Positions 1 through 10,893 of a DNA stretch of 64,000 nt are shown here, piece after piece. Source of the DNA: Bacteroidota bacterium (lineage in GTDB: Bacteria > Bacteroidota > Bacteroidia > Bacteroidales > VadinHA17). Within the stretch, counting starts at the first letter, position 1, and the number at the start of each line of letters is the position of its first letter. The stretch is taken from NCBI GenBank assembly GCA_029564935.1, contig JAKQPD010000058.1:40083-104082 (forward strand). Direction: 5' to 3'. The notes under the pieces were generated by a model that was not told the DNA's origin, ran no database searches, and saw only the letters and a program-made list of their open reading frames with translations. The translations under genes and the position numbers were made by a program.

Positions 1-1
1 T

Positions 2-220
2 AGCCTCCTTATGATAAAATGGGGTTACGGAATTGTAGGCGTGGCGCTCGCCACTTTCATCGTATATTGTATTTCAAAGATCTTCCTTGCCGGGTATGTC
101 TGGGTTAAAATGAAAATTAAACCAACCGAATATATCCCGCTGAAGTTATTTATTATCTACTCAATCCTTACAGCTGTGGTATTCATTCTGGTAGACCGTG
201 GGATAATTGATATCCGGTGA
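2..220 (+). CDS. C-terminal fragment of a multi-pass membrane protein, probably polysaccharide/oligosaccharide flippase-like (truncated by window edge)
   Basis: Frame open to the window edge (SLLMIKWGYGIVGVALATF...), hydrophobic helices, stop at 218-220; family call tentative. Confidence 0.5.
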   Translation, partial: SLLMIKWGYGIVGVALATFIVYCISKIFLAGYVWVKMKIKPTEYIPLKLFIIYSILTAVVFILVDRGIIDIR

Positions 221-287
221 CAGGAAGAGAAGGAGAGGGGAAAAGGAGAAGAGGAGATGAGGAGATGAGGGGAAAAGGGGAAGGGAT
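221..287. repeat. Purine-rich low-complexity tract (gagatgag / ggggaaaa-like units)
   Basis: caggaagagaaggagaggggaaaaggagaagaggagatgaggagatgagg starts directly after stop codon 218-220. Confidence 0.7.
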
Positions 288-381
288 TTAAAAAATCATT
301 TGGCAAATTGAAAATTACTAGTTAATTTTGCACTCCCTAAACAGAGACGATTTATATTAAAAATAATAAACAGATTTAACA

Positions 382-651
382 ATGAAACAGGGAATACATC
401 CGGGGAATTACAGATTTGTTGTATTTCAGGATATGTCAAACGGTTATTCATTCCTGACAAAATCTACTGCTCCTTCACGGGAAAATATTAAATGGGAAGA
501 TGGGAATGAGTATCCCCTTATTAAGCTTGAGATCTCAAATACGTCTCATCCGTTCTATACCGGTAAGATGAAGCTTGTTGATACGGCAGGAAGGGTTGAT
601 AAGTTCATGAACCGCTATAAAGATCACGTTAATAAGAAAAAGGAAAAGTAA
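382..651 (+). CDS. rpmE2: 50S ribosomal protein L31 type B
   Basis: [29 protein letters not shown]...HPFYTGK typical of cysteine-free L31. Confidence 0.95.
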   Translation: MKQGIHPGNYRFVVFQDMSNGYSFLTKSTAPSRENIKWEDGNEYPLIKLEISNTSHPFYTGKMKLVDTAGRVDKFMNRYKDHVNKKKEK

Positions 652-671
652 TATTCAGATAACTGAAATGC

Positions 672-700
672 AAAGGGGCTCTGTCAGAAGCCCCTTTTTT
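672..700 (+). terminator. Rho-independent terminator after L31
   Basis: aaaggggct-N8-agcccctttttt hairpin plus T-run. Confidence 0.85.
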
Positions 701-903
701 GTAGTTCCTGGTTGCCCGGAGCAGGCAGGGATTCAGGTGGATAAGTGCCTTGCCGGTCAGTATCCTGAAGGTTCAGAGTGATAAAAAGAATACGGTTTGT
801 GAAACATTTGGCATAATCATTGCGTAGGATTGAAACGGCTTTTTTGAGAAAATATTCAGTAAATTTGGCACTTACGGTAGCAGGTTTTGACAGGAGACAC
901 TAA

Positions 904-3366
904 ATGGAGAAGAAATTCAGACGTACGGTAAATGATCTGTTCATCCCGGACATGCTTGATGGTGAGGGAGATATAATACCCATAATATCTGATGGCGATG
1001 ACAGGGATCTTGAGAATGTTGAGGTACCTGATGTAATTCCGGTGCTTTCGCTAAGGAATACCGTACTTTTCCCGGGGGTGGTGCTTCCGATATCAATAGG
1101 CAGGCCACGTTCCATACAGCTGATAAAAGATGCTTACAGGACCGATAAAATAGTAGGGACAGTTGCCCAGAAGGATCCGGATCAGGAGAATCCGGGATTT
1201 GCCGACCTTCATCAGGTCGGTACCATCGGACAGATCGTCAAGCTGCTTGAAATGCCGGATGGTTCGACCACTGCCATAATACAGGGCAGGAAAAGAATGA
1301 TACTCAGCGAACTGATCTCCGACGATCCGTACTTTGTAGCCAAAGTCAGATCCATTCCTGAAAAAAAACCTGAAAAACAAAGCAAAGACTTCGATGCGAT
1401 AGTCGGGTCCCTCAAAGATCTTTCCCTCAAGATCATAAAGATAAATCCGAATATAAGTCCCGAAGCAACTTTTGCCATAAAGAACATCGAGAACAATACT
1501 TATCTTATCAACTTTATATGTTCCAATACTGACATAAAGGTTCAGGACAAGCAGAAGCTTCTGGAAATAAACAATATACGTGACAGGGGATTTATGCTTC
1601 TTGAGTTCCTTGTACAGGAGATCCAGGTCCTTGAGCTGAAGAATGAGCTTCAGTCTAAGGTTAAAAGTGACCTTGATCAGCAGCAGAGGGAATTTCTGCT
1701 TCATCAGCAGATGAAGACCATACAGAATGAGCTTGGCGGGAATCCTGTTGAAAAAGAAATAGAGGAATACCTAAGGAAAGCAGATAACAAGAAATGGAAC
1801 GCCGATGTCAGGAAAATATTTGATAAGGAACTCGATAAGCTTCGCCGTCTGAATCCTGCTGCCGCAGAATATTCGGTTCAGGTCAACTATATCCAAACCC
1901 TGCTTGATCTGCCATGGGGTGAATACACGCCTGATAATCTTGATCTTAATAATGCACGCCAGGTACTTGATGATGATCATTTCGGACTTGATGACGTTAA
2001 GGAAAGGATTCTTGAGCACCTTGCCGTTCTTAAGCTCAAGGGTGATCTGAAATCGCCGATCCTGTGCCTTTACGGACCTCCAGGAGTCGGAAAAACATCC
2101 CTTGGGAAATCTGTTGCCAGGGCCCTTGGCAGAAAATATGTCAGGATGTCACTCGGCGGACTTCATGATGAAGCGGAAATAAGGGGTCACAGAAAAACAT
2201 ATATCGGTGCAATGCCGGGAAGGATAATCCAGAACATCAAGCGTGCAGGTACTTCAAATCCTGTATTCATCCTTGATGAAATAGATAAGGTTGGTCAGGA
2301 TTTCAGAGGTGATCCTTCATCAGCTCTTCTTGAAGTACTCGATCCGGAGCAAAACAGCACTTTTTTCGATAACTTCATCGAGATGGAGTATGATCTGTCG
2401 AGGGTACTCTTCATTGCAACTGCAAATACTCTTAGTACGGTAAGTCCGGCTCTGCGCGACAGAATGGAAACAATAGAGATAACCGGCTATCTTGTTGAGG
2501 AGAAGCTGGAGATTGCCAGACAACATCTTTTGCCCAGACAGCTTGAGAATCATGGTGTTAAACCCAATCAGCTGATCATCAGCAACAATATCTTTGAAAA
2601 GCTTATCGAAAGATATACCCGCGAATCGGGTGTCAGGGAACTTGACAAACGTCTGGCAAAGATTGTCAGGGTAACAGCAAAGAACATTGCATCCGGCACA
2701 AAATACCAGCCTGCACTGGCTGAAAAAAATCTTGCGGAAATACTGGGTCCTCAGAAGTACACAAAAGACCTTTATACCGGTAATGAACAGGCCGGCATTG
2801 TGACCGGTCTGGCATGGACCGCAGCAGGAGGGGAGATCCTTTTTGTGGAAACAAGCATAAGCGCCGGCTCCGGAAAGCTTACAATGACGGGAAATCTCGG
2901 AGAGGTCATGAAGGAATCAGCCATTCTTGCCCTCGAATATCTGAAAGCAAATGCAGGACTTCTAAATTTGCCGGAGAACTTTTCGGAAAAATGGAATGTA
3001 CATGTTCATGTTCCCGAGGGAGCGATACCAAAGGACGGTCCGTCTGCAGGAATAACGATGGCAACATCCATCGCATCGGCATTTACCCAGAGGAAAGTTA
3101 AGAAATATGTAGCTATGACAGGTGAGATAACCCTTCGTGGTAAAGTCCTGCCTGTAGGAGGTATTAAAGAAAAGATCCTTGCTGCCAAAAGAGCAAACAT
3201 CAGGGAGATAATTCTCTCGGAAGAGAACAGGAAAGATGTTGAGGATATCAAGGAGATCTATATTAAAGGATTGAAATTCCATTACGTAGGCACTATTATG
3301 GATGTGCTTGAGCTGGCCCTTCTGAAGCAAAAGGTCAGCAATGCCAGGAAAATTTCTTTCGGATGA
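904..3366 (+). CDS. lon: ATP-dependent Lon protease
   Basis: LON N-domain (PVLSLRNTVLFPGVVLP), Walker A GPPGVGKTS, protease motif PKDGPSAGITMATS. Confidence 0.97.
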   Translation: MEKKFRRTVNDLFIPDMLDGEGDIIPIISDGDDRDLENVEVPDVIPVLSLRNTVLFPGVVLPISIGRPRSIQLIKDAYRTDKIVGTVAQKDPDQENPGFADLHQVGTIGQIVKLLEMPDGSTTAIIQGRKRMILSELISDDPYFVAKVRSIPEKKPEKQSKDFDAIVGSLKDLSLKIIKINPNISPEATFAIKNIENNTYLINFICSNTDIKVQDKQKLLEINNIRDRGFMLLEFLVQEIQVLELKNELQSKVKSDLDQQQREFLLHQQMKTIQNELGGNPVEKEIEEYLRKADNKKWNADVRKIFDKELDKLRRLNPAAAEYSVQVNYIQTLLDLPWGEYTPDNLDLNNARQVLDDDHFGLDDVKERILEHLAVLKLKGDLKSPILCLYGPPGVGKTSLGKSVARALGRKYVRMSLGGLHDEAEIRGHRKTYIGAMPGRIIQNIKRAGTSNPVFILDEIDKVGQDFRGDPSSALLEVLDPEQNSTFFDNFIEMEYDLSRVLFIATANTLSTVSPALRDRMETIEITGYLVEEKLEIARQHLLPRQLENHGVKPNQLIISNNIFEKLIERYTRESGVRELDKRLAKIVRVTAKNIASGTKYQPALAEKNLAEILGPQKYTKDLYTGNEQAGIVTGLAWTAAGGEILFVETSISAGSGKLTMTGNLGEVMKESAILALEYLKANAGLLNLPENFSEKWNVHVHVPEGAIPKDGPSAGITMATSIASAFTQRKVKKYVAMTGEITLRGKVLPVGGIKEKILAAKRANIREIILSEENRKDVEDIKEIYIKGLKFHYVGTIMDVLELALLKQKVSNARKISFG

Positions 3367-3845
3367 AGAAGATAGCTGTATTCCCGGGTTCATTTGACCC
3401 TTTTACGATAGGCCATGAGGGAATAGTCAAACGCGGACTGAATATTTTTGATGAGATAATAGTATCAGTCGGCGCTAATCCGCTCAAACAAAGCTATTAC
3501 TCTCTTGAAACACGGAAATTAATGATAACCAAAGTCTTTCAGGATGAGCCGAGGGTAAAGGTCGACCATTATGAAGGACTTACGGTTGATTATTGCAGGC
3601 GGCACGGTGCAAGGTATATTCTCAGGGGCCTGAGAACTGCTGCCGATTTTGAGTTTGAACGGGCAATCGCCCAGTCAAATAAAGTTCTGGAATCTGAGAT
3701 TGAATCGGTCTTCCTTCTTACCATACCTGAGCATGCACATGTAAATTCAACCATCGTTCGCGACATTATCCGTTGCGGCGGAGATGCTTCGGCATTTGTA
3801 CCGGATTCAATTAATATTAAAGATTACACTGGCGGCGAAAAGTGA
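3363..3845 (+). CDS. coaD: Phosphopantetheine adenylyltransferase
   Basis: AVFPGSFDPFTIGHEGIVKRGL; ATGA overlap with lon stop. Confidence 0.97.
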   Translation: MKKIAVFPGSFDPFTIGHEGIVKRGLNIFDEIIVSVGANPLKQSYYSLETRKLMITKVFQDEPRVKVDHYEGLTVDYCRRHGARYILRGLRTAADFEFERAIAQSNKVLESEIESVFLLTIPEHAHVNSTIVRDIIRCGGDASAFVPDSINIKDYTGGEK

Positions 3846-3920
3846 AATAAGTTATGAGTAGTGAGTGGTGAGTCTTGCCATCCCTACAAATCGTCGAAAT
3901 TTCGTCGCTTCGTTCCTCAA

Positions 3921-4088
3921 CTTCCGACTTCCGGCTTCCGACTTCCGGCTTCCGACTTCCGGCTTCCGACTTCCGGCTTCCGACTTCCGGCTTCCGGCTT
4001 CCGGCTTCCGGCTTCCGACTTCCGGCTTCCGACTTCCGGCTTCCGACTTCCGGCTTCCGACTTCCGGCTTCCGACTTCGGACTTCCAA
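3921..4088. repeat. 24 gapless units of a 7-bp repeat (CTTCCGA/CTTCCGG)
   Basis: Direct reading; ends 2 bp before the NUDIX stop codon at 4091. Confidence 0.97.
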
Positions 4089-4090
4089 CC

Positions 4091-4702
4091 CTATACTTTA
4101 AGGACCGATATATTGATCATATCCATCAGAGACAACCATGCACTTCCTTTGATCTTATTAAGTTCATCGGGCAGAAGCCATTCCACCTTGGTAATTCCCT
4201 CTTTTATCTGTGGCTCGGTTATCATTTCACCATTATATTTCATAAGGAACCAGCTTGTCTTTTTCAGGTAGGAGATACCTTCCCATGTATATGTATGATA
4301 GCTTGGTTCCAGTGGTTTTACAATTGTCTGGCCCCTGATACCTGATTCTTCGCTGACTTCCCTTAATGCACAGGCCTCAGCTTCCTCCCCTGGTTCGATA
4401 TGACCTTTCGGCAGGTCGAGCCTTCCTTTCTTCTCTATAAACAGGAATCTTCCGGAGGTATGCCTTACAAGCCCGCCGGCTGCACCTACCTCGGTAAAAT
4501 AGATCCTGAAGATCTTCCAGATATGCAGGATATCCGGACCGTAGATATTTATTGCTGATATCTCCGGATTTGCCTGAAAATCTGCAATTATCCTATAAAG
4601 TTCTTTGGTGTCATTGAATTTAAGGAATAACCCGTATTTTTGTAACCGGTCAGGTTCAGGGCTTATCAGAATGAATCTGTTTTCAAAATGAACCTTATAC
4701 AT
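4091..4702 (-). CDS. NUDIX hydrolase
   Basis: Nudix box GHIEPGEEAEACALREVSEESGI. Confidence 0.92.
   Translation of the reverse strand: MYKVHFENRFILISPEPDRLQKYGLFLKFNDTKELYRIIADFQANPEISAINIYGPDILHIWKIFRIYFTEVGAAGGLVRHTSGRFLFIEKKGRLDLPKGHIEPGEEAEACALREVSEESGIRGQTIVKPLEPSYHTYTWEGISYLKKTSWFLMKYNGEMITEPQIKEGITKVEWLLPDELNKIKGSAWLSLMDMINISVLKV
4634..4641 (+). promoter_or_regulatory. Possible Bacteroidetes -7 box (TATTTTTG) for pyrE inside NUDIX 5' coding end
   Basis: TTG about 18 nt upstream of TATTTTTG, about 70 nt before pyrE start; motif only. Confidence 0.35.
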
Positions 4703-4708
4703 ACTTTT

Positions 4709-5344
4709 ATGGAGACTAATGCAAAACGAATAGCTGAATATCTTTTACAAATTAAAGCAATAAAATTGCAACCGTCAAATCCTTTTACATGGGCTTCCGG
4801 CTGGAAATCCCCGATTTACTGTGATAACAGGAAAACACTTTCCTTTCCTGAGGTAAGAAAATATATTCGTGATTCATTTGTATCCCTGATCAATAACCTT
4901 TATCCGCAGGCTGAAATTATTGCGGGTGTTGCTACCGGTGCGATATCTCATGGTGCTCTGGTTGCCGACAGACTGGAACTGCCGTTTATCTATGTCAGGT
5001 CAGGAGCAAAGGAACACGGACTGGGTAACCAGATAGAGGGTTATTATCAGGAAGGCCAGAAAGTTGTTGTGATTGAAGATCTTATTTCGACAGGTTCCAG
5101 CAGCCTTAATGCTGTTAAAGCCCTGAGGGACAAAAATTGTGAAGTCCTTGGAATGACTGCAATTTTTACATATGAATTTAAAAAATCATATGATGCTTTT
5201 GCGGCAGCTTGCTGCAATCTGCATACCTTATGCAACTATACAGTATTGATTGATACAGCCCTTGCCACCGGATATATAACTGAAGCAGATGTGGAGACTC
5301 TCAGGAAGTGGAGGACGGACCCTGAAAACTGGGGAATAAAATAA
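4709..5344 (+). CDS. pyrE: Orotate phosphoribosyltransferase (start probably at 4709; ORF track begins 4688)
   Basis: PRPP loop VVVIEDLISTGSSSLNAV and OPRTase core. Confidence 0.93.
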   Translation: METNAKRIAEYLLQIKAIKLQPSNPFTWASGWKSPIYCDNRKTLSFPEVRKYIRDSFVSLINNLYPQAEIIAGVATGAISHGALVADRLELPFIYVRSGAKEHGLGNQIEGYYQEGQKVVVIEDLISTGSSSLNAVKALRDKNCEVLGMTAIFTYEFKKSYDAFAAACCNLHTLCNYTVLIDTALATGYITEADVETLRKWRTDPENWGIK

Positions 5345-5353
5345 TCAGGTGAA

Positions 5354-5782
5354 ATGGGAAGTATGACTCGTTTTGACAGCCGCAGCGCAAAGGTGAACCA
5401 GGCTCCTGAAGTGATATTTGATTTTGCAACGGATTTAAGGAATTTCAGCCGTTTTGTCCCGGCTTCATCATTCACTGATCTCGAATTTAACCAGAATTCA
5501 TGCTCCTTCAGGGCTGATACACTTGGAACAGTGACCGTTCAGTTAAAAGAAAAGATCATGTACAATAAAATCGTTTTTACGGGCAATGCCCTGTTGCAGA
5601 ACGATTTTTTAATTACTGTCTTCCTTCAGGAAACTCCTGATAAATATTCTGAGATAAAGCTGTCATTTGAGGCAGAAATGAACCCCTTCCTTAAAATGGC
5701 TGCTTCGGAACCGGTAAGACAATTTCTTGACGTGCTGGTTAAGGAAATTGAAAAATTCGATGGTTGGGGCAAAATGACTTAG
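5354..5782 (+). CDS. SRPBCC/START-like family hypothetical protein
   Basis: FDSRSAKVNQAPEVIFDFATDLRNFSRFVP...; fold-type guess from pattern. Confidence 0.6.
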   Translation: MGSMTRFDSRSAKVNQAPEVIFDFATDLRNFSRFVPASSFTDLEFNQNSCSFRADTLGTVTVQLKEKIMYNKIVFTGNALLQNDFLITVFLQETPDKYSEIKLSFEAEMNPFLKMAASEPVRQFLDVLVKEIEKFDGWGKMT

Positions 5783-5792
5783 ATAATTCATA

Positions 5793-5889
5793 ACCTTTGT
5801 GTCCTTTGTGTAATCCTTTGTGTCCTTTGCGGTTAAATAAAGTTTTTAAACCACAAAGAGCACAAAGTTCACACGAAGGGCACAAAGGG
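5793..5889. repeat. Imperfect inverted repeat built from about 9-bp units (cctttgtgt / cacaaaggg)
   Basis: cctttgtgtcctttgtgtaatcctttgtgtcctttgcgg ... ccacaaagagcacaaagttcacacgaagggcacaaagg. Confidence 0.85.
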
Positions 5890-5925
5890 ATATAGTAAAT
5901 TATGAATATTTATGAATTAAAGAGA

Positions 5926-6666
5926 CTAAATAAGGTATTCTACTTCCTTGAAAGAGTAACTGTTGACTGACCTGTCTTTCCTTTCAATTTCAAGGTTTCC
6001 GGTTGCTGAGATTCCTTTTATCATTCCCCTGAAAACTTTTCCTTCTGCGCTGTATTCATGCCATTCACCAGCCCTGTACAGCAGTGAAATGTATTCATCC
6101 CTTATTAGTTGCCTGTCACCGTAAAGAAGTTGCTTATACCTGCTATCGAGAGAATTAAGCAACTGTTTAAGGCAGGCACGGATATCGCTCTCCTTACCGG
6201 TTATAAGCTTGATTGAAACAGGATTCGGAATTCCGGAACTGAATTTCTCCTGGTTGATATTTAGACCTATACCGGCAACACTGCTTTCTATTGTGTCTCC
6301 GATCAAAGTGTTCTCGATAAGTATGCCTGCAATTTTATCATCTTTTACATAAATGTCATTAGGCCATTTGATCTTTACCTCAGGAATTATACCCTGCAGA
6401 AAATCAGATATTCCGAGTGATATGGCCATTGATATAAGGAACTGATCCTCAGGCCTTACGGATGAGGGGTAAAGGATTATGCTGAAAATAAGATTCTTTC
6501 CGTTTTCACTTTCCCACCTGTTCCCCTGGTGCCCTTTACCGGCAGTCTGGAAATCGGCATAAATGACGGTACCTTCCTGTAATTCAGAAACTTTCAGACA
6601 TTCTGATGCATAAGTATTTGTGGATTCAAGCAATCCGTAGAACTGAATATTTGATCCAATAATCAT
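5926..6666 (-). CDS. birA: Biotin--[acetyl-CoA-carboxylase] ligase
   Basis: GKGHQGNRWESENGKNLIFSI, KWPNDIYVKDDKIAGILIE. Confidence 0.95.
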   Translation of the reverse strand: MIIGSNIQFYGLLESTNTYASECLKVSELQEGTVIYADFQTAGKGHQGNRWESENGKNLIFSIILYPSSVRPEDQFLISMAISLGISDFLQGIIPEVKIKWPNDIYVKDDKIAGILIENTLIGDTIESSVAGIGLNINQEKFSSGIPNPVSIKLITGKESDIRACLKQLLNSLDSRYKQLLYGDRQLIRDEYISLLYRAGEWHEYSAEGKVFRGMIKGISATGNLEIERKDRSVNSYSFKEVEYLI

Positions 6667-6786
6667 AGTGGACAGAATAACAGTGTTTTTACTGAAGGAA
6701 TACTTGTCGGACAGGTGGTACGCAATGTATTTGGTACTGTTCTTGTAAAAATGGACTTAAGTAACAAAAATACAGATAAAAGTTCG

Positions 6787-6794
6787 TACTTTTG
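6787..6794 (+). promoter_or_regulatory. Possible Bacteroidetes -7 box (TACTTTTG) upstream of rsfS
   Basis: TAnnTTTG motif about 30 nt upstream of rsfS start; no clear -33 seen. Confidence 0.35.
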
Positions 6795-6819
6795 CACCTT
6801 GATTTGTAACTATTAATTT

Positions 6820-7200
6820 TTGATGAAAAAAAGGTCCGACGGCGCCGAAGTTCTTTTGAAAAGCATAATAAAGGGAATCTTTGATAAAAAGGGGAAGGAT
6901 GTACTTAAGATAGATCTGCGAAAACTTGAAAACCCTGTCACTGATTATTTTGTTATATGTCATGGTTCATCGGTAACCCAGGTTGATTCCATATGTGATT
7001 CAGTTGAAGATGTTGTTATGGAAAAAACCGGAGAGAAGCCGTTACATGTTGAGGGACTTGAAAATTGTTTCTGGGTGCTTATTGATTACGGGAATGTGGT
7101 TGTCCATATTTTCCTTGAGCAGTACAGGAGTTTTTACAGTCTCGAATCACTCTGGGCAGATGCCCATATTGAAATTATGGAAGATAAGCTAAGCAAGTAA
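6820..7200 (+). CDS. rsfS: Ribosome silencing factor RsfS
   Basis: DLRKLENPVTDYFVICHGSS...; position upstream of ftsH. Confidence 0.93.
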   Translation: MMKKRSDGAEVLLKSIIKGIFDKKGKDVLKIDLRKLENPVTDYFVICHGSSVTQVDSICDSVEDVVMEKTGEKPLHVEGLENCFWVLIDYGNVVVHIFLEQYRSFYSLESLWADAHIEIMEDKLSK

Positions 7201-7206
7201 TTTTCT

Positions 7207-9327
7207 ATGACCCAGAATACAAATAAGCCTTCTCCCGAAAAAAAGGGAGACAAGAATGTCAAGCCGAGGTTCAACAGCAACTGGATATTTGCAATTATAG
7301 CGCTTTCCTTCATCCTGTTTGAGATCTTATTCAACAGGAATGTCGCGCAGCGGGCAACGACCAGCATGATAAAGGAGATGATCGCAAAGCATGATATTGA
7401 AAAGCTCGTTGTTGTCAACAAGGATATTGCGGAGATCTATCTGACCGGTGACGCGGTCAGTTCGGGCAGGTACGAGAACCTTCCCAAGCCAGGAGGAGGA
7501 ATGGGACTGCAGGTACCAAAACCCCATTACACATATAATATAGGTGATATTAGCAATTTTGAACCATTTATCCTCGAAACTCAGAAAAATGCGGGATATA
7601 GTGACAGTGACCTGATTTACCCCGAATATATTACAAGGAAGAACTATTTTACCGATATCCTGGGGTGGCTTATTCTTCCGGCGCTTCTTATAGTGGTCTG
7701 GCTTTTTATGATGCGCAGGATGGCAGGAGGTGGTTCAGGTGGAGCCGGAGGTATTTTCAGTGTCGGTAAATCGAGGGCGCAGATATTTGATAAGGATACA
7801 AACGTCAAAATTAATTTTAGTGATGTTGCGGGCCTTGAGGAAGCCAAGACCGAAGTGATGGAGATAGTTGATTTTCTCAAGAATCCGAAAAAATATACCC
7901 AGCTGGGAGGAAAGATCCCGAAGGGAGCTCTTCTGATTGGTCCTCCGGGTACCGGCAAGACACTTCTTGCAAAAGCAGTGGCCGGTGAAGCCAACGTTCC
8001 GTTCTTTTCAATATCCGGATCGGATTTCGTTGAAATGTTTGTCGGAGTAGGCGCTTCGCGGGTAAGAGACCTTTTCAAACAGGCTAAGGAGAAGGCTCCC
8101 TGTATAGTATTCATTGATGAGATCGATGCAGTAGGCCGGGCAAGGGGCAGAAATGCAAATTTCGGATCGAATGATGAACGTGAGAACACCCTGAACCAGC
8201 TTCTTACCGAGATGGATGGTTTCGGGACGAATATGGGGGTCATCATTCTCGCTGCCACAAACAGGGCCGATATCCTTGACAGGGCATTACTGAGGGCAGG
8301 CCGTTTCGACAGGCAGATACATGTTGAGCTTCCCGACCTTAATGAAAGGGAAGCCATTTTCAAGGTACATCTGCGGCCAATAAAGCTCGCAAAGAATTTC
8401 GATGTAGCTTTTCTTGCCAAACAGACTCCCGGATTTTCCGGAGCCGATATTGCCAATGTATGTAATGAAGCTGCACTTATTGCTGCCAGGAAAAACAAGA
8501 CAGTTGTTGAAAAGCAGGATTTCCTTGATGCCATTGACAGGATTGTGGGCGGACTTGAAAGAAAGAACAAGATCATTTCCCTTCAGGAGAAAAAGACAAT
8601 TGCCTACCATGAAGCTGGTCATGCTACTGTAAGCTGGCTTCTTGAGCATGCAAGTCCTCTCGTGAAGGTAACAATTATACCACGTGGCAGGGCATTGGGC
8701 GCTGCATGGTATCTTCCCGAAGAAAGGCAGATAACGACCCGCGAACAGCTCCTCGATGAGATGGCATATGCACTGGGTGGAAGGGCTGCCGAAGAACTGG
8801 TTTTCGGAAAAGTATCCACCGGAGCTCTCAGCGACCTGGAAAAGATAACAAAACAGGCTTATGCAATGGTATCATTCTTCGGAATGAGCGATAAGGTTGG
8901 AAATATAAGCTTCTATGATTCATCAGGGCAATCAGACTTCGGATTTACAAAGCCCTACAGCGAAAAGACAGCCGAGCTTATAGACCGTGAGGTAAAGGAA
9001 ATAATTGAAGAATCATACAACAGGTCCAAGGATGTTCTCAGGGCAAATATGAAGGGACTGACAGAACTGGCTGAACTGCTGCTTGAAAAGGAGGTTATTT
9101 TTGGCGAAGACCTCGAAAGGATATTCGGCAAGAGAAAAGCTGACAAACTGAAAGAAGAGCAGGAAGAAAAAGACAGAAAAATGGCTGATAATAATACAGC
9201 CAGTGTCGTAACAGAAGATGAGGTTAATAAAACTGCTACTGCTGGTGATCCGACTGTAAAGGATGCCGGTCTGAAAGTGACTGTTGATCCTGAAAAGCCA
9301 GCAGAAGAATCCACTGGCGGAAAATAA
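7207..9327 (+). CDS. ftsH: ATP-dependent zinc metalloprotease FtsH
   Basis: [16 protein letters not shown] region, HEAGH zinc motif. Confidence 0.98.
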   Translation: MTQNTNKPSPEKKGDKNVKPRFNSNWIFAIIALSFILFEILFNRNVAQRATTSMIKEMIAKHDIEKLVVVNKDIAEIYLTGDAVSSGRYENLPKPGGGMGLQVPKPHYTYNIGDISNFEPFILETQKNAGYSDSDLIYPEYITRKNYFTDILGWLILPALLIVVWLFMMRRMAGGGSGGAGGIFSVGKSRAQIFDKDTNVKINFSDVAGLEEAKTEVMEIVDFLKNPKKYTQLGGKIPKGALLIGPPGTGKTLLAKAVAGEANVPFFSISGSDFVEMFVGVGASRVRDLFKQAKEKAPCIVFIDEIDAVGRARGRNANFGSNDERENTLNQLLTEMDGFGTNMGVIILAATNRADILDRALLRAGRFDRQIHVELPDLNEREAIFKVHLRPIKLAKNFDVAFLAKQTPGFSGADIANVCNEAALIAARKNKTVVEKQDFLDAIDRIVGGLERKNKIISLQEKKTIAYHEAGHATVSWLLEHASPLVKVTIIPRGRALGAAWYLPEERQITTREQLLDEMAYALGGRAAEELVFGKVSTGALSDLEKITKQAYAMVSFFGMSDKVGNISFYDSSGQSDFGFTKPYSEKTAELIDREVKEIIEESYNRSKDVLRANMKGLTELAELLLEKEVIFGEDLERIFGKRKADKLKEEQEEKDRKMADNNTASVVTEDEVNKTATAGDPTVKDAGLKVTVDPEKPAEESTGGK

Positions 9328-9339
9328 AATATTGGCAGG

Positions 9340-10182
9340 TTGAAAGAGATATACAGACGGACCTTAACGGGAGCCTGGATTGTAATATTCACTCTGGGTG
9401 GCTTCTGGCTTCACCCTGTCTCATTTTTCCTCACCGGTCTTATAATCCTTTCGGGGACACAATATGAATATTTAAGGATAATCAGAAGTACGGGAGTAAA
9501 TGCACAAATGATCCCGGGTATGCTTACAGGTATAGCTGTTTATATTCTGGCAACCCTGGTTGCCTCAGGGATACTCGGTTTCAGGTACCTGCTGATTCTG
9601 ATCCCTTTTATTGCCGGGATTATGATTTTTGAACTTTACCGCAGACAGGATAACCCGTTTGATTCTCTTGCCCATACAATATTTAGTGTCATTTATACCG
9701 CACTTCCTTTTTCTTTCTTCCCATTTGCCGCGTTCGGAAGAGAAGGAATAAATCCGTTGATCCGATATGATGGAGGTGTTTTCTCACCGGGAATAATAAT
9801 AGGTTTTTTTGTCCTGCTGTGGGTCAACGATACAGGAGCCTATCTTTCGGGAATAACCTTTGGGAAGCACAGGTTGCTTGAGAGGATCTCACCTAAAAAA
9901 TCATGGGAAGGATTTGCCGGAGGAATTATTTTATCAGTATTATCTGCCTGGTTATTATCAGGTCTGCTCGGTGTGCTTGATACACCTGAGTGGATAATTG
10001 TCGCTTTGCTGGTAGCGGTCAGCGGGACATTCGGGGATCTTATAGAATCGATGTTCAAGAGGAGCACGGGAATAAAAGATTCCGGATCCATTATGCCCGG
10101 GCACGGTGGTTTTATGGATCGGTTTGACAGCACCCTTTTGTCATTCCCTCTTGTATTTCTTTTTATAACGTTTTTTGGTTGA
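9340..10182 (+). CDS. cdsA: Phosphatidate cytidylyltransferase (TTG start)
   Basis: CDP-DG synthase signature region SGTFGDLIESMFKRSTGIKDSGSIMPGHGGFMDRFDS. Confidence 0.95.
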   Translation: MKEIYRRTLTGAWIVIFTLGGFWLHPVSFFLTGLIILSGTQYEYLRIIRSTGVNAQMIPGMLTGIAVYILATLVASGILGFRYLLILIPFIAGIMIFELYRRQDNPFDSLAHTIFSVIYTALPFSFFPFAAFGREGINPLIRYDGGVFSPGIIIGFFVLLWVNDTGAYLSGITFGKHRLLERISPKKSWEGFAGGIILSVLSAWLLSGLLGVLDTPEWIIVALLVAVSGTFGDLIESMFKRSTGIKDSGSIMPGHGGFMDRFDSTLLSFPLVFLFITFFG

Positions 10183-10221
10183 TTGAGCTTACTTAGTTAG
10201 TTTTGTTATAATTTTCAGGAA

Positions 10222-10878
10222 ATGAGCATTCACAGAGAAGGATATAAAATACTGATCTTCGGGTTTATTCTGCTGATCCTGTTCAATGTGTTGCTTTGGA
10301 TAATTCTTCCGGGCAATACGCTTATCAGATGGCTTGCAGTATTGTTTTCACTCATGATGTATACTTTCCTTCTGTTTTTTTTCCGGCTGCCTGCCAGAAG
10401 ACTTGATCCCGATCCGGGACTTGTATATGCACCGGCAGACGGGAAGGTAGTTGTTGTTGAGGAGACTGAGGAGAAGGAATATTTCAGGGACCTGCGCTTA
10501 CAGGTTTCAATTTTCATGTCGCCTTTCAATATGCACAGCAACAGGTATCCTGTCTCAGGTAAGATCAAATACGTGGAATATCATCCCGGGAACTATATGG
10601 TGGCATGGCATCCCAAATCGTCAGAACTGAATGAGAGGAGTACAATAGTCATTGAAACTGATACGGGGAAGGAGATACTTATAAGGCAGGTGGCCGGCGC
10701 TGTTGCCAGAAGGATCGTCACATATGCCAAACTTAGTGATAATGTCAGACAGGGCGATGAACTGGGATTTATAAAATTCGGATCCAGAGTTGATATATTT
10801 CTGCCCGTGGGGACTGAAATCGAGATACCCTTACTGCAGCAGGTGAAAGCAAACAAAAGTGTAATTGCAAAGATCTGA
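10222..10878 (+). CDS. psd: Phosphatidylserine decarboxylase family protein
   Basis: APADGKVVVVEE..., FMSPFNMHSNRYPVSG; C-terminal LGFIKFGSRVDIFLP. Confidence 0.93.
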   Translation: MSIHREGYKILIFGFILLILFNVLLWIILPGNTLIRWLAVLFSLMMYTFLLFFFRLPARRLDPDPGLVYAPADGKVVVVEETEEKEYFRDLRLQVSIFMSPFNMHSNRYPVSGKIKYVEYHPGNYMVAWHPKSSELNERSTIVIETDTGKEILIRQVAGAVARRIVTYAKLSDNVRQGDELGFIKFGSRVDIFLPVGTEIEIPLLQQVKANKSVIAKI

Positions 10879-10893
10879 AAAGAAAGAAGAGAA

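Noticed and set aside
1093-1704. 203-aa minus-strand ORF inside lon
   Set aside because: Antisense shadow ORF of a strongly supported gene; no recognisable family.
3921-4088. CRISPR array
   Set aside because: Units are 7 bp, contiguous, with no spacers; no cas genes in the window.
3852-4345. ORFs encoding (FRLPTSGFRLPASD)n on + and (SRKPEVG)n on -
   Set aside because: A 7-nt repeat without stops is open in several frames; these are by-products of the CTTCCGR tract, lie between two well-supported convergent genes, and run into the NUDIX gene antisense.
7644-8576. 310-aa minus-strand ORF inside ftsH
   Set aside because: Low-complexity Ser/Ala-rich antisense translation of the conserved AAA+ region; shadow ORF.
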